Shown here: piece after piece, positions 22,132-34,563 of the stretch | Numbering within the stretch: position 1 is the first letter of the stretch | Layout of the letters: the number at the start of each line of letters is the position of its first letter | Assembly: GCA_008921705.1 (NCBI GenBank) | Contig: VFFE01007738.1 | Coordinates: 2,101,732 to 2,165,731 of the forward strand | Source of the DNA: Burhinus oedicnemus | Taxonomy: Eukaryota > Chordata > Aves > Charadriiformes > Burhinidae | Direction: 5' to 3' | DNA: 64,000 nt | The notes under the pieces: generated by a model | Seen by the model: the letters and a program-made list of their open reading frames with translations, nothing else | Told to the model about the DNA's origin: nothing | Databases searched by the model: none | Made by a program: the position numbers and the translations under genes

Positions 22132-24299
22132 TAGTTGCAACTGCACAGATGCAATGCAGTGCCAGACTTCAGAGGCAGAAAAAAAACCCCAAGAAAAACA
22201 GAGAGATGGGGGAGTCCGGCTGCAGAGGTGGACGAAAGTTACCTGCCCCACAGCTTCCCTGGAAGTGCCCACAGCATCACTGGCAGAGCACAGTGCGTCC
22301 CTGCGCGCATCCCTGTGCGCGTCCCCATGCTGGCGTGCACCAGTGTGTTTTTAGTGACCAATGCTCCACCAGTCTGCCCTGCCCCGCTTTTTAGGGGTCC
22401 GAGCCTGAGCTGAGTGCGTACGTGTGAACTGGCATCTGCCCAAATCCACGTGGCATTGTTGTGGATCTGTGGCTACCAACGCTAAATCCGACAGCAACGT
22501 AATCCCACCTTGACAGGGTGCTTTTCACATGAAATCACTGCGTTTCTACACCTATGAAATCACTAAGGGTAGAGGTGCACCTTCACTTTTTAGCATGCTA
22601 CGATGAGGATGGTGGCAATAGGGACCATGAGCTGCTGTGCCGTAAATTTCAGTGTTTGCCAACTGCACATGAAACAAATCTGTAAGGTGCGATGCTGTTT
22701 GAACTTGGTGCTAATTAATGTCCAAAGCCATGACTCAGACTGAATTAAGTCCCCGGTTGAAGTCAGAGCAGCAGATAGCGATCATGGACTTTACTAATTA
22801 ACAGGCTGTGAATAAACTTCTGCAGGTGGAGTTTAGCCAAGATCAACTAAGTAGTGATGAAATAACTTGTCCATTTCTCCTCTGAATGACAGGTTCACAA
22901 TCAAAAGTGCATTACTTCCAAGCTCCTAAGGGAGGTATTTTTTTCTGGTGAAAGTGAGTCCCTACAGGAAAGAAGGTTAAATGACCACAGGAGTCTTGTT
23001 ACTTATCGTCAGCATTAGCTCCCACCTTACTTTAGTTTTTGCTCTCAGGCTGTTTGCATCTGTTAACACATCTGTGCTAATGTGGGCCACATCTTGAGAA
23101 GTCGCTATTGCAAGTCCTAGAAAGAACCACTCTTTAGCCCAAGAATCTAAGAAATTTAACAACCTGTTCCCCAGATAGCCACAAAATAATTGCAGTGAGC
23201 TCTATTCCCATCGCCTCTTAAATTGCAAGTGCAGCAGCACGAGACATGATGTTCTTAGCAGGGAAAAGCTATGATAAAAATACTGTCTTTCTATAATGGC
23301 AGGTTTCTTATCTGTGATTATGTCATTGTGAGGCTTGTGTTTAAACACCAACTTCTTGATGAGTAATTGGTCTTAATCAGCACACAGTCTAGGTATTAAA
23401 AATGTCTTTTCTACTTTCTATTTGGAAGTGACATAAACAGTACTTGTGAGCAAGACTTGCAGATAAGGCTGAACAGCAATTAAGCTGTTGATTTTAAGAA
23501 GCTAAAAGGGAGAGAGTGTTTGTTTAGCAATCTGCTTAAAGTTGAGAGGAGAGCTGTGGGCACAGACAGACAAAATGAAAACCGTCTTGAATTTCAGGTC
23601 TAAGTTGCATCCACATGTTTATGGCTTATGTCTTCCTCAACTCTCAGCAGCAAATTAACTTTTTCACTGCCTCATTCAATCAGCTGAAGTGATGTCAGGG
23701 ACGAATACAGCTTTTTGGGACCAGATGTGTCCTCATTTTCCCTTTCCTCCCATAACCCTGGGCAGCTCACAGGCGCATCCCATTCACCTGTGTGCTGGCC
23801 GCCTTCTAAACGGTGGTATCACAGTGTGCGCACCAGTGTGGAGACCACGACACCTCCTGAAGCTTAGGTTATTTCACACACATAAAAAGAATTTTGCATA
23901 GCAATTCAGAAAAATTACGGTTTTAGACTCCTGATTTGGGAAAAAATGCCCTGCCTTAATGTGTTTTCCAGTGAGCAGCACCAGTTCCCATTTTGCAGGG
24001 ACCGAGAGGGAACTGGGGCATCAATTTGATGCAGCAATTCTACTTTATTTCCATACGCTGCCGTATCCCGAGACAGCTTTCATGTGCAGAGATGCCTGTA
24101 GGCTGTGCTGCCTGCTGCTGGGCGAGGATACTGGCACATGGGTGGGTAACTATTACAAAAGTTAGCATCTTGGGTTCTAGCAAACAAGGTGCTCCAAAAA
24201 TTGCCTATGGCATTCTCCTACCTGGCATTACTTATGGGGCAGCTTATCATTCTTTGAGGTAGGGACTGTGTCACCATGCCCTGCCATGCAAGAGCATCT
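22132..24299. other. non-coding unique sequence, possible conserved element
   Basis: No gene was recognised. The intervals 22440-22960 and 23280-23560 are complex, repeat-free sequence with several TAATTA/ATTAAT-type motifs. Such texture is common in conserved noncoding elements but does not prove one. Confidence 0.45.
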
Positions 24300-25188
24300 T
24301 CCCAGGGCTCAGTACTGGGGCCGGTTCCCTTTAATACCTTTTATCAGCGACCTGGACGAGGGGATGGAGTGCACCCTCAGTGAGTTTCCAGAGGACACCA
24401 AGTTGGGCGGGAGTGTTGATCTGCTGGAGGGTAGGAAGGCTCTACAGAGGGATCTGGACAGGCTGGATTGATGGGCCGCAGCCAGTGGTGTGATGTTCAA
24501 CAAGGCCAAGTGCTGGGTCCTGCATTTGGGTCACAACAACCCCATGCAGTGCTACAGGCTTGGGGGAGAGTGGCTGGAAAGTTGCCTGGCAGAAAAGGAC
24601 CTGGGGGTGTTGGTCGACAGCCAGCTGAATATGAGCCAGCAGTGTGCCCAGGTGGCCAAGAAGGCCAACAGCATCTTGGCCTGAATCAGCAATGGTGTGG
24701 CCAGCAGGACTAGGGCAGTGATCGTCCCCCTGTCCTCGGCAGTGGTGAGGCCCCACCTCGAATACTGTGTTCAGTTTTGGGCCTCTCCCCACAAGAAAGA
24801 CATTGAGGTGCTGGAGAGTGTCCAGAGAAGGGCAACGAAGCCGGTGAGGGGTCTGGAGCACAAGTCTTGTGAGGAGCGGCTGAGGGAACTGGGGTTGTTC
24901 AGCTTGGAGAAAAGGAGGCTGAGGGGAGACCTCATCACTCTCTGCAGCTACCTGAGAGGAGCTTGTAGTGAGGTGGAGGGTGGTCTCTTCTCCCAGGTAA
25001 CAAGCAACAGGACAAGAGGAAATGGGCTCAAGTTGCACCACGGGAGGTTTAGGATGAATATTAGGAGAAATTTCTTCATGGAAAGGGTCATCAAGCATTG
25101 GAACAGGCTGCCCAGGGCAGTGGTGGAGTCGCCATCCCTGGAGGTATTTAAAAGCTGGATAGACGTGGTGCTGAGGGACATGGTTTAG
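24300..25188 (+). pseudogene. CR1 ORF2 C-terminal remnant (reverse transcriptase part)
   Basis: A single reading frame carries the C-terminal portion of the CR1 ORF2 polyprotein (reverse transcriptase, with endonuclease and early RT missing). Only two in-frame stops interrupt it, at 24469-24471 and 24682-24684, and there is no frameshift over about 295 codons. The expected catalytic F-x-D-D box at 24385-24396 reads F-P-E-D, so one of the two metal-binding aspartates is replaced. Downstream come the blocks [14 protein letters not shown] (about 24597-24638), [11 protein letters not shown] (about 24748-24780) and HWNRLP (about 25098-25115), then the natural end of the ORF. The family protein copies LINE RNA at nicked target DNA. 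This copy lacks most of its domains and cannot be active. Confidence 0.93.
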
Positions 25189-25272
25189 TGGTGGTTTGGG
25201 CAGTGTCAGGTTGATGGATGGACCTGATGATCTTAAAGGTCCCTTCCAATCAAAACGATTCTGTGATTCTAT
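24300..25272 (+). mobile_element. CR1 LINE, longest copy in the window
   Basis: This 5'-truncated CR1 begins in the reverse-transcriptase domain and extends to the 3' tail ATTCTGTGATTCTAT at 25272. It contains the rest of ORF2 (see 24300-25188) and a short 3' UTR with GGTTTAGTGGTGGTTTGG and GGTCCCTTCCAATC tracts. It is of the same subfamily as the minus-strand copies at 15172, 41146 and 57580. The reading frame is nearly intact, which suggests a younger insertion than the decayed copies at 18665 and 56530. Confidence 0.96.
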
Positions 25273-28200
25273 CTGCAGGGGAAGCTGCAGCAATGCAGCT
25301 TTGGTCGAGAGCATCCATCCCCAGTTTGCCTGAGGATAACCCATGCTGTGCTCACAATCCCATGGGGCTGGAACCCTCTTCAGTCACTGACCCACCCTTG
25401 CTAGAAAACAGTACATTACAGATCTGGCCATCCACTGCCGTGCAAAGCGCGATGCACACAGGGAAGCTGTAACATCACTCATTCCTGTCCAAAGGAGGGC
25501 AAACACGACCACATGAAAATGGCTGTGCTTTGTGTCCAGCCTGTACATGGATGAACGTTTCCTTCTGTGGTGAAATGGGATTAAGGATCCTCTTCCCCTT
25601 CACCTTCTCCTTTTCGTTGTTCCCACCCTGTGTCAATGGTTCAGTTTTGCTGGTACAGCTGTTTATAGGCTGCAGGTTGGAAAAGGTCAAGTAATTAACC
25701 CTATTCACTGGTAAAAACAGTTATTTTTAGCCCCAGTTGGCTAATTGCATGACCATACAGATAGCTGAATAAGGAGGTGGCAGGTCCATAAGAGAAGTGT
25801 CAAACTCTTCCTTTGTGCTGATCAAAGCATCCCCAGAAAGCAGGAAACGAGAGAGAACCAAATCCTCCCTGGTGTTACCGAGATACCGACCATGGCACGC
25901 ACACCCCGACAACAGCGTGCAGAGAGATGGGAAAGTATTTTATGCCAATAAATGTGTATTAAAACTCCCACTGAGTTCTTCCCCTGACTGTAAGCCAGCT
26001 GGTTTAAAAATAGGTGAAAAAGGAAGCTGAAGGTCTGAAGAATTGTGGGGTTTCCAAAGGATGCCGGGAACACGCAATACCTACTCAAGCTATCATAACA
26101 AACACTCTCAGGCAGGGTAGAAGCTGGTAACAATGGTTTTCCTGAGAAAATAACTAAAAAGTAGTGTATGCAAAAGCATCTCTTATTCAGGGAAATGAAA
26201 CTGCAGCTGTTAAAAATGGAATGTGTGCCAGCCTTTGCTAGTGTGGATTCAGAAGATGCGCACAGCAACGCAGTCCCACTGCACTACCTTCGCTGCAGCA
26301 GCAGAAGAGATTTTTTTTTCCTGGCAGAACTTGGTATTTGTGGTCTTGCCACTGCGGCTTGTTCCTGGGCTGGCCCAGGACAGGAGGCAGAGGGGGAGCT
26401 GGATTGTCAGTGAAAATGAAGTACAGCAGGGAGAAATAGGGGGGGAAAACGAGGGAAAAACTGTGGGGGGAGCACACAGCTGTACAGGCTTGCTGCTACC
26501 TGAGCCCAGCTATGTGGTTGAGTCTTCATACATCTGCCGTTCAAAATTCAGAAAGCCACACTTTTAATAAATCACAAATCCTTTCTAGCCATCTGCAGAG
26601 TACAGGAGAAGCTCTGACATTGCCCAGTTTCCTTCTCACGCCTCCCCAAAGGAGCACCTGCCTGGCAGCTCTCTGCTGGAGATGGCTCGTCAAGGCCAGC
26701 GTTTTGTGCCGTGGTGGCTCCGTGCAAGATAAGCAGTTATCAGGGGTGCCCGGCTGGTCCCCTCGCACCATCTGATGGCAGATACCAGCTTGGTGGAGCC
26801 GTGACCAGCTTGTCACACACAGGGTCTGTCCAAACACCCGCCCCTGTTCCTCAGCTGCTGCCCAAGGGATGGGTACTGCTCTGCGACAAAGCCTCTGTCC
26901 TTGTTTGCCACACATCATCCAAAAAAAAAGAAAAAAAACAACCCAAATTTCAAGGCTGTTAACTTTTTTCTTTGATGGTTTGGTGTGGGGGCGCAGAGGA
27001 CTTGCAGTCCCCACTCCCAGCTCAGCGCACACCGCAGCCATCCCGCACGGCCCTGCACAAGCGTTGTCTGCCCCTTCCCAAGAGCATCGCTGGCCACAGA
27101 CCCTGCAAGGGACAGCCCCGATGCTGGCTGGCTTTAATGTGGATGACACAGGCTTAGTAAGGGTATGCTTTCCTCTAAAAAAGTCTTTAAAATTTTCCAC
27201 TGCGTTCATCCAATGGACGATTTAAATTTTTTTTTTTTCCTTTTTTTTTTTTTTGACTGGACCTGGATGACTACATTTCAAATGTGTTTGTTTTGGGCAT
27301 TGGGCTGCGTGAGGCATGACTCAGTGCAGCTGAAACTCTTATTATGTGAGAAACGCCCGCGAGCTGTTAGTGTCACACATGCCTGCAGCAGATTTACAGA
27401 CGGAGTTTTGCTGCTCTCCTAAGCTGGTGTGCAGCTGGAGCCAGAGCAAGGCTCCGAAGGAAAACGCACAGCTGCAGCAAGTTAAATTGTGCTCCAGAAA
27501 TTACTCATCTCTTCCAGGAGCCCTCATTCACCGGCAGCAAGAAGTGAAGTGTGGATGCTTTGTATTCATAACTGCAAAACTTTCTTTCTGCGAGAGATCC
27601 TTTGCCCGGAAAGGATTCGGTGTCCTTTCATTACATCAGTGCTCAGAGAGGCAAACCCACATCAGAGCCCCTTTGTGGTGGCCGCTGCCGTAGCCCCGCA
27701 GAGGCACATGTCAAGGCGCTGGCAATAAACCTCTCCCGTAAGCCCCCTTCTGCACCTTTGGGTGAATGGTATAGAAACGGTGTTAGTATCCCCCAAACTG
27801 CCCTTTGACATCGGAAAACTACTGACAGTGGAATAAGAAAAAGCCCTCCAACGTAAATTTGAGAGCTCGTTTTAATACCCTGGAAATAAGCTGTGTCAGC
27901 AGGGTGGCAGAGAAGGGAGGCAAGGGTCCTGACACGAGAGGACATTTCATTTTTTGCTAAAGCAGCGGCATTTGCGGAAGTGTATTGTGAGTTGGTCCCT
28001 GCATTTTTGATTCACATTTTTAGCCTGGGATTTCATGCTCGGTTACACAGTTTGCCTGGAAGCATGTCTGAAAAACCCTTCTCCACCCCCAGGTGCCTTG
28101 GGAGCACCTCCGGGCTTACAGGGCTGCTTTCAGCTGTTCATGAAGATTCTCTGGAAAGCGCCTTAAATGTGTTTGAGAGCAAAACTGTGGTAAGGTGGAC

Positions 28201-31200
28201 TTGGGAATGGTCATTCTTCCTTTGCTTACCTCCCTTTGCAAGGAACCCATGGATTTGCAGCTCCGTGCTGCTGTAATATTTTGCACACTGCAGGACGAAG
28301 GCATTGCGGGGCACACTGAGGTTTGTCTGCAGCTTTCCATTCCCACTGCAGTGTGACAGCTTCAGAATAACTTGCCCTTGATGTATTTTCATATTTGATT
28401 GCTACATAATTTATTTTGTTTCAAAACAGTTTTATTTTTTGAGATATCTTAGAAAGAAGCGCAATTCAAATTTGCATGTGGGACTCCCGCAGAAAGTCAC
28501 GACGCATTAAAACAGGAAAAAAAAGGGCTCCTGTTCTCTCTTTCTGCCAGACTAGTGGATTCTGCTGCAATACATCTGTGCCTCAAGGAGGAAGAAAAAG
28601 GAAGAATAAGCTAAGGCAGAGTTAACAAAAAAAGGTTAAACAGTTTTGGAGGGAGGACGGGGCGTTCTCTGCTCGGTATTACCTGTTCACATGCAGCTTT
28701 GAACCTTTTCTGGTGTACGCATTTCAGAGACGATCCTGCAATTATTTGGACAGCTTTTGTGGCAGCAGCAACTTCTCCTGCTGCTCTTTAATTACTTTTC
28801 TCCTCACGCTCTGCTTCAGCTTCTCCTGGACTGCCGTTCACAATAGAGCCGACTCGGTGATAACAACATGTTGTTCTTATCTCAAAACACTCCCAACAAT
28901 CTCCAGCGTTTTCCTTGACAAATACGCCACAGTGGCAGCGTCAGCTGCACCTTCACGCCAGCTGAACCGCAGACACAAGGCAGGGTCTGGGGGGCTTGAT
29001 CACCCCTTGCCACGCTCCTCTAATCACCTGTAATTACCTTTTGTGCAGCCGGGCTACTGAAACGCAGGTGGGAGAAGGCGGCGCCGGCGACCAGCTCCCA
29101 TCTCTCTGCTCGGTGCCCACTGGGGCTGTCACCTTTCCGTCTGTTAAACACAGGATGCTCCATCAAATCCTCTCTCTTACACTGAAGCGCTGCCCTAGCT
29201 ACCGTGAGAGACAGCACCTTTATACATTTTTTTTCCTGCTACTTGCTGTGGTTCAGAAAGAAATACCTGTTTTCCTCTCCATTCCTCCACACCTGGGAGA
29301 GGGGAAAAATGCAATATTTTCTAGGGCAGCCTTTTCTGTCTGAAAATGTGAATGCAGCACAAGGGTGGCGGGTTCTTGCTGGCTACCCTCCTGTCCTTCA
29401 GTTGCCTTTAACTGAGCATGAGAATTAAGAGGAGAGCAGCTGGGTGGTATGCTTATTCTTTGTTGTCTTCCAGAAATTCAGCTACTTAGGGTTTTCTCCA
29501 AAAATGTAACTCAGGTCCTCTGAAACCCTGTGCCACGCTGTGCATTTAAGATTTCTGTATCATGTGTCACCCTTGTCACTCCCAGCCACTTTTCATCTCT
29601 AAACTGTTAAAAAACCAAACAAACAAAAAAAAGAAAATCAAACAATTCCCATAAAAAATGCCATTAAGGTGGAAAATGCATGCATGCAGGAAATGTGGCA
29701 GAGAGGACAGCGTGTGTTTTAACATTTTGCAACTGGCCATGAACACTTGCCAAAGCCCAAATGGGCAGATTGTGTGATTTAGTGCCACCAAAGTAAAACT
29801 CCACTTTGGGCTGACTTCTACAGAGCAGAATAAACAAGCGAGCAAAAAAATTATTAGCACTCCACAAGAGCTCACTTGGGTCTAGAGGTTATTGATGTGA
29901 ATACCTAGCCTCCAGACAATATTGCTTTTGAAATAATTATTCTGAACCTAATTACAGCACATGCATCGCCTTGGTCAGTCCTCGCTTGGGACAGCAAATG
30001 GCTCCAGCAAAGAAACATCCCCCACATTAAACCCCGTACTTTGCTGACCTTTAGTAAAAGCGGTCAGCAAGTACCAGCACTTTCTTTGGTATTTCTTTAC
30101 ATTTTTGAGGGTGGTAGCCTGCTTATAATATGAGCACAGACTCTGCAAAATATTACTGAGAATAGTCCAAAGTTTGTGGCATTTTGCCACTCTTTTTTTA
30201 AGAGAATGCGTTACTCCATGGCTATTGACATTTCTCCCATTTAAAAACTGTTTGTCTGCTGCCAGAGAGAAGATGTGTGTGTCCAAATCTTGTCCTTTCA
30301 TTGCATTTTCAATAGGAAAGCCCTTATTCCTGACTTCTTGTGAAATGCTGCCTCTGATTTAAGGCAGTGTGCTCAGTGAACGTGTCCTCCAAAAACCTGC
30401 AGTGCGAGGGGCTGGATCCTGCGTTTGTGCTCAGACTGTGAACCAATGTCCATCTTGAGTCCAAAAACAATGTCTTGACTGACAAAGTAACTGCATGTGC
30501 TGGGTGCCCTGGAGCTTCTGGAGAAGGTGGAGGACAGGTCACCTCTATGTCCCGTGCAGTGAACTCCCAGAAGAGAGACGAGCCTCCGTTGCTGCACAGG
30601 GGGATGTGGGTGCTCTGAAGGGAATGCTGGAGCAGGCAGCCAGGTGCGAGGCCAAGGGACAGTGGCCTGTGTGACATACATGATGGCTTTTCTGAACTTC
30701 ACAGCCTTTGCTTCTTGGCTTCTGCTCAGGAGCAGGTATTTCCCAACAGCTCCCCACAGCAGGGTGGGAAGTGGCAGTGCCCTCCGATGGAGAGCCAGGA
30801 GATCACCTGCCCCATAAAACATCATAAATGCATAAAGTAACAGGAACCAGGGAAGATTAAGCCTAGATGCACAGCTTTAACAAGAGCTAGCAGAAGAGGG
30901 TATCCTCACACGCGGGGTTTGAGCTGGACACATAGTAGAACAAAAGCCAACATGGTGTTTGGCACGAGGTCCATCTTTTCTCACTTGTTCCTTCAGGTTA
31001 ATACTTGCATATGGCTGCCACTTCTGCAAGAGTGGCTACTGAAGCATAAAGAAAAAAAAAAAACAAACCATTTCAAGATTCTTGGAGTCACGCTTCATGC
31101 TCTGCTTGACATCCGTGACATGCTGCTCAGCTGGAAATGACACACCAGGCAGTCCAACAGCTCTGCGGTTTTACAGCTGCCCAGAGCGAGCGAGGCACAA

Positions 31201-31391
31201 GGTGCGGATATGTGAGCATCTCATGGTTGCCCTGGGTTCGGAGCAGCGGAGCCGCTGCAGGAGCCCTCTGGAAAGTATGGGACTTGCACGGAGCACGCCA
31301 AGCCATCCCCAGGGTGGGAAAGCCTGCAAGGAGCCATGCCCCATGCATCTTGCTGCTGCTGGAGGGCCACCTCCAACCTCACGTGAGCATG
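25273..31391. other. non-coding unique sequence
   Basis: No gene or CR1 copy was recognised in about 6 kb. The sequence includes a T-rich tract at 27227-27254. The stretch 27.2-29.3 kb has high sequence complexity and scattered AP-1-like (TGACTCA at about 27317), E-box and TAATTA motifs. Frames of 100-220 codons occur on both strands but carry no domain and overlap each other. Confidence 0.5.
27227..27254. repeat. poly(T) tract
   Basis: A T run broken once by CC. It could be the tail of a minus-strand retrocopy, but no retrocopied sequence is recognisable next to it. Confidence 0.8.
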
Positions 31392-31571
31392 TTGGTTGCC
31401 CAGAGAAGCTGTGGAGGCCCCATCCCTGGAGGTGTTCAAGGCCAGGCTGGACGGGGCTTGGAGCAACCTCATCTAGTGGGAGGTGTCCCTGCCCATGGCA
31501 GGGGGGTTGGAACTGGATGGTCTTTAAGGTCCCTTCCAACCCAAACCATTCTATGATACTATGATTCTATG
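31392..31571 (+). mobile_element. CR1 LINE fragment, 3' end
   Basis: The plus-strand copy starts in the last codons of ORF2, includes the GGAGGTGTTCAAGGCCAGGC and GGGAGGTGTCCCTGCCC tracts and GGTCCCTTCCAACC, and ends in ATTCTATG units, one of them mutated, at 31571. It has the same 3' UTR type as 21172-21346 and 34112-34563. Confidence 0.95.
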
Positions 31572-32772
31572 TTCAAGCATGCAGCACTGACCTTCCTCTC
31601 ACTCAGGAGATGCGAGCAATAGGTAGACACCAGCTGTTGCAATAGCAGTCCTACATCTGGGCTGCCGGAGATATGCTGTTATTGCTGCGGCTCTCTGGGA
31701 AGCATCACTGACTTACGCATAAAGCAGCACTTCTTGAAGAAATGTATCCTTGCACCCTTGTGTTTGCTTCTGGGCTTTCCTTGGTTATTTTCCTTGGCCT
31801 CCTATGCAAAAGAGCCATCAGGAGAGCAAGGACTGACTAGCTGGTGGTGCATCTGCAAGCAGCAGCGATACTCTTGGAAAACAGAATCTGCTTGCTAAAT
31901 TAGGGAAAATACACAGATGAAAAATGAAGCTAAAGAAGACAGGCTGAGCTGCATATTAGTATTCACCTGGCAAGAGCAAACTGCTCGGGAGTCACCTCTC
32001 GGCCTGCTTTGTCCTTTGTGTACTTATCACTGCAGTTGTTGTCATCGCTGTGAAATAATGATCTGCAACTGTGGGATAATACCATTTCTTCCATTCTCAG
32101 AGAGCTTAAACCAGGGTTTAAACGGTGGTCTCCTAACTCTGGCATGACTATCGACCTGGCGTCTGGCAAAGACTGCAGCTGGGCCCAAAAACTTGGAAGC
32201 ATTTTTCATCCAATAATAGAAATACAGGCAATGAGTCTTCCTGGGAAGGACAGATACCACCAACTGCTCCTTCTTTTCTTGGGTAAGTGTTCTGCTCAAA
32301 ATATTTTTTCATTAACTTTATGACCTGTTTTTTTATATCATATCTGTGTTAGTAGTACGTCTGGCACAATGTCTTGCCTATAGCACCACTTCGTTAAGCT
32401 GAGATGAATGTTCAAATAGACTGCTAACACAGATTGATGTCTTGAAAGTGTTACAGTGCTTAAAATAAAAATCCTTACGTTCACTTTCCAATTTCTGCCA
32501 TCATCTTCTCCAGCGTGTCTGCACAGGCTGATAGCAGAAGAACAAGGGCTGTCACCAAGTTTCACAAGAGCATGAAGGAGCCGTTCCTGTGCTTATCAGA
32601 AGACATCTCGCACAGCGCGGCAGTCATGTCTCGTCATCCTCCTTGGTGTGATAAACTGGGAAATAACCAGGGGGCAGGGAGAGGTGATGAAGGGTGGCGT
32701 CTCTGGGTCAGGATGCCTATAATTATGCAGCAGCCTTTCAGGATCTTTTTCTCCTAACAAGGAACTAAAGAA

Positions 32773-32803
32773 CCTCTCCTCCTCCTCCTCCTGCTCCCTC
32801 CCT
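32773..32803. repeat. (CCT)n-type pyrimidine microsatellite
   Basis: About six CTC/CCT units lie in a pyrimidine-only tract. Such tracts can adopt triplex structure, but there is no evidence of function here. Confidence 0.8.
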
Positions 32804-32833
32804 TAGTTTAGAGAGCAGTAAACACACACTCCC

Positions 32834-32857
32834 ATATATATATACACACATACATAC
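32834..32857. repeat. TA/CA microsatellite
   Basis: TA dinucleotides pass into ACACA and ATACATAC. Confidence 0.8.
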
Positions 32858-34111
32858 TTCCCCTCGCCCAAGCCCCCTGTCTCATTTTATCTCCTCCACA
32901 CAGGTGTCTGTTGGTGTTTTCTTTCCCACCGTTTCAATGGCAAAAGGCAGCAGCTGATGTTGAAGCCACATACTAGTAAGGCCACATTAAGTACAGCTCC
33001 AGGCATCTGTTGTGCTGCTAATGGCCAGCGCCTACTCTATCAGCTGGAGCACCAGAGAGGTCGCTGAAGCACCCGTGGGGACTGGAGTGGTGGTAGTTGG
33101 GCTCGTGCTGCTGGCTAACGAACTGCCTCATGTGGCTGGATGCTTACAACAAACTGCGTGGACTGAATTTTGTTTGCCGTGTCTCCAAATTGTCTGCGGA
33201 GAAGCGGAGGAACCGCCAGGATGGATAAAACAGTACTCTTAAATTCAGTCTGCCGTCTCGGTCTGTGTGCTCATGTCAGCTGCTTCGGAGGAAGGTGCAG
33301 CGGGAGGTTGTGAGATGTGCGATGTCAGCTGGAGTGGGACTGAACTGGGGCTGGCTGTCAGCAGGGCCTGAGGGCAGGAAAATGCAGAATTTTCACACAG
33401 AAATCTCAGGTTTGCCTGAAAGCCAGGCAAGAACTTTCATTAACTTGTTGTTGCTCTGTGCTACAGAGTAGAACTGAGAAATTTCCCAAGAGGAAACAGA
33501 CGAGGTGAGAAATGTTTCGGCCTTCTTTCTTGAACAGTTTAAATATGAGATGTTTCTCTTCCTGCTTCTCTTTTAGCCCTGTCCAACTCTCACTGAGGTC
33601 ACTGGAGAGAGAGGGAAGACTCCTGCAGAGGTTCCTGCATCAGCTTCTACCTCGGCTCCAGGCAGGGTGCATGCTTTGCTTCCAGTGGCAGAGGAGGGGG
33701 TGTTTGGTGGTGTCTCTCCCCACTGCACACTTCTGAGTATGAGTTTATGAGTAGCAGCATTTCTAAAGGCTGCGATCCGCTGCGACCAGCCAATGGAAGT
33801 CTTGCAGAGGTGCAGCCACCCACGTTGTGCTCCGTGGAAGGAGTCCTCCTGTCCTCGGGATGGGGAGGGAGGAGAGACGAGAGTGGAACTGGTAGCTCAA
33901 GTACTGCTTCAGAGGCAGGACATCGGCACGTCGCTCCACGCTCAACTCCAACCCTGATCCTGACAAACATCCTCATCTCCTATATTTTACCCGTCTGTGA
34001 AATACGGGTGTTGTTCTGCTAATTAAATTAACAAGCAGTTTGAGGCAAGGACACATATACACATGGGCAGGTGCAGCTTCTAGCACAATGTATTCCTAAT
34101 CTCAGCTTTAT

Positions 34112-34563
34112 CGTAGAATCATAGAATCACAGAATGGTTTAGGCTGGAAGGAACCTTAAAGACCATCCAGTTCCAACACCCCTGCTGTGGGCAGGGACAC
34201 CTCCCACTAGACCAGGTTGCTCCAAGCCCGGTCCAGCCTGGCCTTGAACACCTCCAGGGATGGGGCCTCAACAACTTCCCTGGGCAACCTGTTCCAGTGC
34301 TTCACAACCCTCAGAGTGAAAAATTTCTTCCTGAAATCTAATCTAAATCTCCTCTCTTCCAGTTTGAACCCATCACCCCTTGTCCTATCACTACATGCCC
34401 TTATAAAAAGTCCCTCCCCAGCTTTCTTGTAGGCCCCCTTCAGATACTGGAAGAGGCTCTAAGGTCTCCCCGGAGCCTTCTCTTCTGCAGGCTGAACAAC
34501 CCCAACTCTCTCAGCCTGTCCTCACAGCAGAGGGGCTCCAGCCCTTGGATCATCTTGGTGGCC
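34112..34563 (-). mobile_element. CR1 LINE, ORF2 end and 3' UTR
   Basis: The minus-strand copy has its ATTCTATGATTCTACG-like tail at the low coordinate, then the CCTTCCAGCC block, the GGGAGGTGTCCCTGCCC 3' UTR and about 300 bases of the ORF2 end. That ORF part includes the block corresponding to CTGTTCAGCCTG-type codons near 34485-34510. It is truncated in ORF2 at about 34563. It is of the same type as 21172-21346 and 31392-31571. Confidence 0.95.

Larger units (their letters stand above)
31572..34111. other. non-coding unique sequence
   Basis: No gene was recognised. Two microsatellites at 32773-32857 are listed separately. Confidence 0.55.

Noticed and set aside
24442..25344. 300-codon minus-strand frame taken as a host gene
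   Set aside because: It is antisense to a CR1 element for almost its full length, and the similar frame at 41328-42023 is antisense to another CR1.
26541..27209. Minus-strand frame of 222 codons
   Set aside because: It includes a translated poly(A)/poly(T)-derived phenylalanine run and shows no domain. It overlaps plus-strand frames of similar size.
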